Below, in pieces: positions 31,461 to 37,115 of a stretch of DNA of 37,115 nt. The position numbers and the translations under genes were made by a program. Positions within the stretch are counted from its first letter, which is position 1, and each line of letters starts with the position of its first letter. Origin of the DNA: Apilactobacillus ozensis DSM 23829 = JCM 17196 (GTDB taxonomy: Bacteria > Bacillota > Bacilli > Lactobacillales > Lactobacillaceae); NCBI RefSeq assembly GCF_001435995.1, contig NZ_AYYQ01000033.1, positions 1 through 37,115 of the forward strand, written 5' to 3'. Below the pieces are notes generated by a model that saw only the letters and a list, made by a program, of their open reading frames with translations, was not told where the DNA came from and ran no database searches.

Positions 31461-32858
31461 ATGAATAAATTTTTCTGTCCTAATTGTGGTAAGGAAATAA
31501 ATAAAGCCATTCAATTTTGTCCTAACTGTGGGTTTAATGTTGCTAAATATTTGCAAAAGAAGCCAAGTGCAAACCCCACTAAAAAAGTGGTTAATTCAGA
31601 TGTTTCTAATAATTTAAATGTTAGAAGAACTAGCAATCAACCTAAAAAAAGTATGAAAGCTTGGCCAATAATTACTAGTGTGATAGTAGTTATTTTACTT
31701 GCAGCAGCTTATATTTGGGGAAATCATTATTATTCAAAAGCTGAAACAATGAACCGAATTGTAACCAGCTTAAAAGATGATAACAATTTGCCAACTTATT
31801 TCTATACTAAAGATCCTAATCTTTCTATTTCATCAGATACTTTAGATCCATTGGCTAAATACATGAACGATAATAAACAAGAATTAAACGACTTTAATAA
31901 CCAGTTAAATTCTTATGAAGAAACTGATAACAAGTTATTTAAACTAGTTCAAACCGGTCATAATTTTTTAATTTTTCCTAAGTATCAAGTACAAGTTAAA
32001 TCGTTATATCCTCAAGTATCCACTAATCGTTCAAACGTTGTAATTAAAATTAATAATAAAAAAGTTGCAACTTCAGACAGCAGCGATTTTAACAAAACTG
32101 TCGGTCCATTAGTTCCTGGTGAATACACGTTCAATGCTACTGGAAAAGTTAATGGTAAGTCTTTAACTAACGAAAGTAAGCAAAAAGTAACTTCTAATGA
32201 TGATGCAATTGATTTGCAACTACAAACTATCGAATTTAAGGTGAATACTGCACCTAATTCTGATGTATACGTTAATGATAAAAAAGTTGGAACTGCTGGT
32301 AGCGATGGAATCTTATCTGTTCCAGAAATGCCATACTCTTCTAATATGGAAGTTCAAGCCGTATATCACGGTAAAAAAGGTAAAGTCACTTCAGATTCAA
32401 CTAAAGTTACATTAGCTGATAAAGATTCAGATGTTAATGTTTCATTCCCCGGGGCGATTTCTGAAGATGATGCAAACGACTTACTTAACGATTTATATGA
32501 AAGCATTTCAGACTTAAGTAATGATGAAGATTCGGACAGTAGCGACATGGCAGACTTTTACGAAAATGGAAGTAATAACTCATCATTTAATGATATGAGT
32601 AATTTATGTAAAACATTTGCTAAAAATAAAGATTTAAATAGTGTTAGCTATGAACCAAAACTTATTTCAACTACTCCTGATAGTGATAATACTTCTTTAA
32701 TTACTTATAAAGTTAAGTATGAATTCGATTCAGATGAAAAAGAACATTTTCAAACATTCGTATGGCGAGCTACCGTTAAAAAGATAGATAACGACTATAA
32801 GATTGTTAAAGCAATTGCTGATAAAAATCCTATCTCAGATACAGAAGAAAACAATTAA
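31461..32858 (+). CDS. TcaA-like zinc-ribbon membrane-anchored protein
   Basis: A 465-residue protein with an N-terminal zinc ribbon (FCPNCGKEI, FCPNCGFNV), a basic linker and one membrane helix (about 70-88). A long outside part has repeated beta domains; one of them is VNTAPNSDVYVNDKKVG, the phrase typical of TcaA and YvbJ-like proteins. An acidic serine-rich stretch follows (SDLSNDEDSDSSDMAD) and then an NTF2-like end domain. TcaA in staphylococci affects glycopeptide sensitivity and cell-wall attachment. The equivalent role here is inference. A terminator follows the stop. Confidence 0.85.
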   Translation: MNKFFCPNCGKEINKAIQFCPNCGFNVAKYLQKKPSANPTKKVVNSDVSNNLNVRRTSNQPKKSMKAWPIITSVIVVILLAAAYIWGNHYYSKAETMNRIVTSLKDDNNLPTYFYTKDPNLSISSDTLDPLAKYMNDNKQELNDFNNQLNSYEETDNKLFKLVQTGHNFLIFPKYQVQVKSLYPQVSTNRSNVVIKINNKKVATSDSSDFNKTVGPLVPGEYTFNATGKVNGKSLTNESKQKVTSNDDAIDLQLQTIEFKVNTAPNSDVYVNDKKVGTAGSDGILSVPEMPYSSNMEVQAVYHGKKGKVTSDSTKVTLADKDSDVNVSFPGAISEDDANDLLNDLYESISDLSNDEDSDSSDMADFYENGSNNSSFNDMSNLCKTFAKNKDLNSVSYEPKLISTTPDSDNTSLITYKVKYEFDSDEKEHFQTFVWRATVKKIDNDYKIVKAIADKNPISDTEENN

Positions 32859-32861
32859 AGC

Positions 32862-32896
32862 AAAAGCAGAATGAACTATTCATTCTGCTTTTTTAT
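32862..32896. terminator. Bidirectional terminator between TcaA-like and DUF1722 genes
   Basis: AAAAGCAGAATGAA and TTCATTCTGCTTTTTT form the stem. It overlaps the last codons of the converging DUF1722 gene. Confidence 0.88.
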
Positions 32897-33259
32897 TTCT
32901 TCAATTATTCTAGATTTTTTTAAATATTTAACATCATACTTATCAGTTAAATGTTCTAAATAAGGGCCTAAACTATCATTGTCTAATTTTAAATTAGATA
33001 AGTATTGCTTATATTTACCCTTTTCTTCATCTGTACATATTTTCTTGAAATATCCCCAGATATGCTGATATGCTGTTGATAAAGTCGCTATTGTAGGTTG
33101 CTTAACCTCTAACTCTTTAATTAAACTATCGAAATATTGTTGTTTTTCAATATTCCAATTATTGTTCGAAGCTAACTTTCTAACTCGATTATAGGCTTGT
33201 TGAGATTTAGACATAACCCAATATTTGTTGTAAGCCCATACTTCTTGCCAACTTTTAAT
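32876..33259 (-). CDS. DUF1722 (YbgA-type) protein with apparent ATT start
   Basis: A 127-residue cytosolic protein of the DUF1722/YbgA family, which has no settled function. Family sequence begins before the first ATG (33214). The 15 codons upstream read KSWQEVWAYNKYWV, which continues directly into MSKSQQAYNRVRKLASNN, the usual start of the domain. There is no ATG, GTG or TTG in frame ahead of it. AAGGAG stands 8 nt before an in-frame ATT (33259), ideal spacing for a start. So translation probably begins at ATT, a rare start that is known to lower and regulate yield (as in infC). An ATG with ribosome site is missing for the shorter form. Confidence 0.75.
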   Translation of the reverse strand: MKSWQEVWAYNKYWVMSKSQQAYNRVRKLASNNNWNIEKQQYFDSLIKELEVKQPTIATLSTAYQHIWGYFKKICTDEEKGKYKQYLSNLKLDNDSLGPYLEHLTDKYDVKYLKKSRIIEEIKKQNE

Positions 33260-33435
33260 AGAACCATCTCCTTAAAATTAAAAAAAGATTAGAAAGAACT
33301 TGCAAAATGATTATAAAATGATATTATATTAAATACAAACAGTAATTATTTCTAGCATTCCTAGAATCTTTTGCTTAGTTATTAAGTTTGTTAATAACTA
33401 AATTCAATTTTCCTTTCTTAAATTATTACACAAAT

Positions 33436-33467
33436 AAAAGAACTTATGCCAATGCATAAGTTCTTTT
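33436..33467. terminator. Terminator of the GH25 lysozyme gene
   Basis: AAAAGAACTTATGC and GCATAAGTTCTTTT form a 14-bp perfect stem with a CAAT loop, just beyond the stop codon of the minus-strand gene. Confidence 0.88.
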
Positions 33468-33475
33468 ATTTTAGT

Positions 33476-34642
33476 TTAAAAAGCTGATTGATAAATCCAA
33501 CCTAAATTTTTGCCATCATAATAACACTTGTAGTAATAACTGTTCCATCCATATTTTTTAGCTTTAGCAACTACTTTAACTTTCTTTTTGGAATAACTTT
33601 TACCATGATGTGTTAATTTGATGTTTGAAAAATGACTACCTGGAATGTGGTCATAAAAATTGTTTTTAGGATTATTTTTTATGTTTTTAAATTGATTTAC
33701 ATTTTGATAAGTGACGTAATCACTAAGGCTATCTGAATTGATCCAACCTAACAACTTATTACCATAGTAACAACGATAATAAGTTTTGCCATTAACCAAA
33801 GCCTTTTTATTAACAGTGACTGTTTTCCCACGATGATTAACGCTATAACTATTTAACGATAATTTACTTTTATATTTATTGTCATCATAAACATGGTTAT
33901 AAAAATTATTTTGCGAGGAACTCTTAATAGTAAATTTATGATGATAATTATAATATTTAGTATTTTCAATTATATTAGCACCTGTACTACCAATAAACCA
34001 GTCACTTTTTTTAGAAGTAAGCAAACTAGAATCAATATACTTACCCAAAGCAGGCGAGTAATAATGGTCTGTATACTGCCATAATACATGTTCCCTAGTA
34101 GGCTCGTTCGATTGATAAGCCGCTAGCCAATAACCATCATAAGCACTTATTGCTTTAGAAGCATGTTGTATCATAAAACTTTGGTATGAATAAAATAATA
34201 TCTTGCGTTTACCAACTAATGGACGTAATTCATTTAACCAAGCTAAGGTAGCTTCATTAGTGCCACCAGATTTAACAGTCTGGTCTTCATAGTCGTTTAC
34301 ATAAAATTTAGCATTAGGGGCGCGTTTATAAAAAACGCGTGCCTCATTCTTAGCATCGCTTACACTTTCATATTGACTAAAAGAATAAACCCCATAGGGA
34401 ACTTTATACTTGTCTAACATATTACGATTGTGATCAAACGTCTTATCATAATAAGCACTTCCATACTGAACCCTCAGGATTACAAAAGGCACTTCTTTTT
34501 TCAACTGCTGAACTTGACTATCAGTAAAATTACCTTGCCATTCAGACAAATCATATACATTATTCTGTGCTGCTTTCACATTAAAAGCTAGTATTAACAT
34601 TATGGATGCGATGAAACTAGCCAGCATTGTTCTTATTTTCAA
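33476..34642 (-). CDS. Secreted GH25 lysozyme with two C-terminal SH3/GW-like repeats
   Basis: A 388-residue exported muramidase. The signal peptide is at 1-24 (cleavage near VKAA). The GH25 domain (28-210) has Asp31 in YDLSEWQ and the Asp117/Glu119 pair of YVNDYEDQ, the catalytic acids. The barrel ends in WQYTDHYYSPAL. Residues 240-388 hold two repeats of about 75 residues ending LGWINSDSL and LGWIYQSAF, that is GW-type SH3-like wall-binding repeats. It probably cuts the cell's own or a competitor's peptidoglycan. It is monocistronic, with a terminator just after the stop. Confidence 0.93.
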   Translation of the reverse strand: MKIRTMLASFIASIMLILAFNVKAAQNNVYDLSEWQGNFTDSQVQQLKKEVPFVILRVQYGSAYYDKTFDHNRNMLDKYKVPYGVYSFSQYESVSDAKNEARVFYKRAPNAKFYVNDYEDQTVKSGGTNEATLAWLNELRPLVGKRKILFYSYQSFMIQHASKAISAYDGYWLAAYQSNEPTREHVLWQYTDHYYSPALGKYIDSSLLTSKKSDWFIGSTGANIIENTKYYNYHHKFTIKSSSQNNFYNHVYDDNKYKSKLSLNSYSVNHRGKTVTVNKKALVNGKTYYRCYYGNKLLGWINSDSLSDYVTYQNVNQFKNIKNNPKNNFYDHIPGSHFSNIKLTHHGKSYSKKKVKVVAKAKKYGWNSYYYKCYYDGKNLGWIYQSAF

Positions 34643-34806
34643 TAGAAACTCCCCTATGTATATTAATTGTAAACATTCTAACTGTTAAATATTTCGAGAG
34701 TAATATGTGTAAATTACAAATTATAACAAATAAGTCGTTATTTTTAACATCTGGCTAATAAATGTAATAATAGAATTGGTTATATAATTTGAAAGAGGTA
34801 ATCAAA

Positions 34807-35490
34807 TTGGTCAAGAAGTTGTCATACATATTGGTAAGTTTAACTTTAATAGAATTAGTATTTATTTTTTTCTCAAATAAGGTATCAGCAAATAGTGTTC
34901 AAAATAAAATATTACAAATAGCAAAAAGTAAAATTGGTACGCCCTATAATTACGGTGGAAATGGTCTTGACGGATATGACTGTTCAGGTTTTGTTAAGTA
35001 TGTGTATAAAATAGCAGCAAATAAAGATTTGCCTAGAACAACAGAAATGCAGTATCAAGCTACCAATAAGATTAATGATAGCCAGCTAAAATTAGGCGAT
35101 TTAATTTTCTTTGGTAAAAACGGGAATGAACATTCACATATCGGAATTTACATAGGTAATAGAGAAATGATTGATGCTCAATTAAATGGTGTTAAACAGG
35201 AAAGTATCGATGAACCATGGTGGCACATAAGTGGATATTCAAGACCCTTAGGCTTTCAAGATAAACATATCCAGTTCAATAAAAATAGTAATAAACACGT
35301 GTTTTTAGTAAAATCTAATCGTCTAAATGCATACAGAAATATTACGTTAAGGTCTAAGATTAATGGATTTCTAAGTAAAGGTCGCACCTTTGTAGCCAAA
35401 TTTGTTAAGTACGGTTCGTTGGAACGTTTAGAAACTGATCGCGGTAACTTTTATACTGCTAATAAAAAATTAGTAGTTAGAGTAAAATAA
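34807..35490 (+). CDS. Secreted NlpC/P60 peptidoglycan endopeptidase
   Basis: A 227-residue exported cysteine peptidase. The signal peptide is at 1-29 (hydrophobic core SYILVSLTLIELVFIFF, end VSANS). The NlpC/P60 domain (31-160) has catalytic Cys59 in YDCSGFVKYVY, His111 in NEHSHIGIYIG and a third polar residue near MIDAQ. A small SH3-like tail follows. The start is TTG at 34807 with AAAGAGG about 7 nt upstream, better than the TTG at 34789. It cleaves stem peptides in cell-wall remodelling. It is divergent to the GH25 lysozyme, which suggests a shared role. Confidence 0.9.
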   Translation: MVKKLSYILVSLTLIELVFIFFSNKVSANSVQNKILQIAKSKIGTPYNYGGNGLDGYDCSGFVKYVYKIAANKDLPRTTEMQYQATNKINDSQLKLGDLIFFGKNGNEHSHIGIYIGNREMIDAQLNGVKQESIDEPWWHISGYSRPLGFQDKHIQFNKNSNKHVFLVKSNRLNAYRNITLRSKINGFLSKGRTFVAKFVKYGSLERLETDRGNFYTANKKLVVRVK

Positions 35491-35568
35491 TTTAAGAAAA
35501 TCTTTACTTACGAAAAAAATATTTTGTAATAACCTTATCTAAAAGCTAAACAAAAAGGAGAAGTTATT

Positions 35569-35934
35569 ATGAGTAATAAAGAACTAGTAAAAAAATTTTA
35601 CGATGATATTTTTATCAAGGGTGACTTATCAAATTTAAATAGTGTGATGAAAGAGAATTATATTCAACATAACCCCGACTGTGAAGATGGTCGTAAAGGT
35701 TTCGTAAAATTTATAAATCACTTTTTATCACTTAAACCCACTTTTGATATTATAAACATTAGTGCTGACAGCAATATGGTATACGTATTTTTTAAATGTA
35801 CTGTAAACGAAAAACATATTAATAAAGTCTGTGACATTTACCGTATTGAAAATAATATGTTAGCTGAACATTGGGACATTATCGAACATAATGTTGAAAA
35901 TAAAACTTCAAATAACAGTAACGGACTATTCTAA
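35569..35934 (+). CDS. SnoaL-like (NTF2-fold) protein
   Basis: A 121-residue cytosolic protein of the SnoaL-like/NTF2 fold, with the usual opening ELVKKFYDDIFIKGDLSNLNSVMKENYIQHNP and end CDIYRIENNMLAEHWDIIE. AAAAGGAG lies about 8 nt before the ATG. The C-terminal 12 residues (SNNSNGLF) are non-family. Such proteins are small cyclases or of unknown role; no partner is seen. It is the last intact gene before the IS element. Confidence 0.85.
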   Translation: MSNKELVKKFYDDIFIKGDLSNLNSVMKENYIQHNPDCEDGRKGFVKFINHFLSLKPTFDIINISADSNMVYVFFKCTVNEKHINKVCDIYRIENNMLAEHWDIIEHNVENKTSNNSNGLF

Positions 35935-35957
35935 AATGAAAAACGCAGGTAATAATA

Positions 35958-35982
35958 TGTAGTTCCTTACAAAAGTTGGACA
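35958..35982. repeat. Terminal inverted repeat of the right-hand IS150-type element
   Basis: The 25 bp begin TGTAGTTCCTTACAAAAG and end GTTGGACA, the pattern of IS150-group ends. The element runs from here to beyond the end of the window. The sequence before 35958 shows no second copy from which a target duplication could be read. Confidence 0.7.
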
Positions 35983-35988
35983 TTTATA

Positions 35989-36878
35989 TTAAGTTAAATA
36001 ATTCTTTAGGGAATGATTTCGATATTCAATCGGAGTCATTCCTTTTGTTTTTAATGAAATTCTTTGATTATTAAAAAATTGTAGATATTCTTTAGTTAAC
36101 TTCGTTAACATTTTAATATTTCTGATTTCGAAATTATTCAGATATTCTCTTTTAAGCAAACTAAAAAAGATTTCTATAGGTGAGTTGTCCAAACAATTTC
36201 CTTTACGTGACATACTTTGTTTAATATTCATTCGCTTTAATTCAGAAATGTAATAAGGCAGTTGATAATGCCATCCTTGATCTGAATGCATAATTGGTTT
36301 AAATCCTGTGGGAATTTTGCTTTTCAATTCTTTTAATGTTCTATAAATCAAACGTTGATTAGGTGAATTACTTACTTGTATGGATAAAATTTCTTTAGTT
36401 CCTTCGTCAATGACTGCAGAAATATAACCATTAATATGATTTTTTAATTTGAGCTGAGTAATATCTGTATGCAGTATTTTGTATGGTTTGTCAGCTTTAA
36501 AATTTTGATGCAGAATGTTTGGAGAAATTTTTCCAATTTTCCCCTATATGAACTATATTTTTTATTAAAACGATTATTAAACATCGTTGGTTGTAATTTA
36601 ATCTTTTTCATTAATTTTCGGACTGTTTCTAAACAATAACTAAACCCAAGCTTATCTAACATGCATTTCATTCTACGATGGCCATAGGTCATCTTGCTTT
36701 GTTTAAATACAAGCTTTATCTATTCTTTCACTTTTGTATACTTATCTTTGTAAGTTCTAATCCTTTTTAGTCCATCATAATATGTTGACCTTTTAAGATT
36801 ATTTACTTTTAGTAAAGTGTTCAGTTTATAAGGACAATTATCTGTGGACCATGAATTATAAACAAATTTAGTTTTTAC
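35989..36878 (-). pseudogene. IS3-family transposase orfB, decayed
   Basis: All three catalytic acids of the DDE core are present (HTDIT, HSDQGWHY and the Glu of NSPIEIFFSLLK), so the C-terminal half is well preserved. A TAG at 36720-36722 interrupts the frame (KVKE, stop, IKLVFKQSK). A one-base loss near 36530-36541 breaks YRG from KIGKISPN. The region upstream of the ATG at 36692 continues family sequence to about 36878. The orfB frame is -1 relative to orfA, as usual in IS3 elements. Confidence 0.9.
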
Positions 36879-37114
36879 TTTGTTTGACAATCTTTCATCA
36901 CAGCCCGTAGGCCTTTTAAACAGTAATTAGATAGTTCTCAATCATATACTTTTTGTTCTAGTTCAGCTATTTTTGCTTCATATTTTTCTTTTTCAGACAA
37001 TGGCAATTTTGTATTTTTATTTAAATTAGTTTTTTTAATGGCTAATCTACCTTTCTTTCTAGGTAAAAGTCCAGTGATTCCTAATTCATTAAATGTTCTT
37101 GCCCAGGAATGAAC
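36875..37114 (-). pseudogene. IS3-family transposase orfA, partial with nonsense codon
   Basis: The frame reads SWARTFNELGITGLLPRKK, then the coiled-coil YEAKIAELEQKVYD and ELSNYCLKGLRAVMKD, with a TGA at 36938-36940 between them where relatives have Leu. The N-terminal helix-turn-helix lies outside the window. Confidence 0.85.
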
Positions 37115-37115
37115 T

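Larger units (their letters stand above)
35958..37115 (-). mobile_element. IS3-family (IS150 group) insertion sequence, degraded and partial
   Basis: The segment runs from the inverted repeat at 35958 through transposase remnants orfB and orfA on the minus strand to the window edge. It has at least three inactivating changes, so it is no longer active by itself. Confidence 0.88.

Overview
The window looks like the chromosome of a low-GC, Gram-positive lactic acid bacterium of the family Lactobacillaceae. The support is a PepN of lactic-acid-bacterial type, an APF-like secreted protein, a TcaA-like protein, a GH25 lysozyme with SH3-like repeats, many TTG/GTG starts behind strong AGGAGG-type ribosome sites, and a complete lactate-racemase locus laid out as in Lactiplantibacillus plantarum. 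The very AT-rich codon use and insect-commensal flavour suggest Apilactobacillus/Fructilactobacillus relatives, but that genus guess is inference.

Layout. (1) 1-55 is the outer end of an IS3/IS150-type element lying to the left. (2) 70-3650 is a redox/stress block: aldo/keto reductase, MerR regulator and SDR in one operon, a flavodoxin-like reductase, and a secreted ADP-ribosyltransferase. Both oxidoreductase transcription units have promoters with the 19-bp spacer typical of MerR control. (3) 3783-11437 is housekeeping: a YczE-like membrane protein, PepN, a Na+/H+ antiporter, a zinc alcohol dehydrogenase, and an Xre regulator overlapping a membrane protein. (4) 11524-20131 is the lactate racemase system. 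One strand carries larA-larB-larC1/C2-larD-larE, which makes LarA, the nickel-pincer cofactor and a lactic-acid channel. The divergent strand carries larR (Crp/Fnr activator) and larMN-larQ-larO (ECF nickel importer). larC is split at an A11 tract and needs a -1 frameshift. A shared palindrome sits upstream of larA and of larMN.

(5) 20138-21086 holds three small membrane proteins of unknown role. (6) 21119-25839 is a 4.7-kb element bounded by direct repeats of the last codons of rlmH, the site used by staphylococcal SCC elements. It carries an AAA_13-like defence-type ATPase, a ruined large serine recombinase, a scrap that may be the start of a type I restriction subunit, and a two-gene ABC exporter. 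(7) 25828-26560 is rlmH followed by four perfect DnaA boxes in two palindromes. (8) 26754-35934 is housekeeping and cell-envelope genes: Dyp peroxidase, APF-like protein, GPP34-like protein, GDPD, zinc-ribbon membrane proteins, a DUF1722 protein with an apparent ATT start, GH25 lysozyme, NlpC/P60 hydrolase and a SnoaL-like protein. (9) 35958 to the end is a decaying IS150-type element with at least three inactivating lesions.

The most notable items are the SCC-like rlmH island, the secreted ADP-ribosyltransferase, the larC slippery site, the DnaA-box cluster beside rlmH and the two-promoter MerR circuit.
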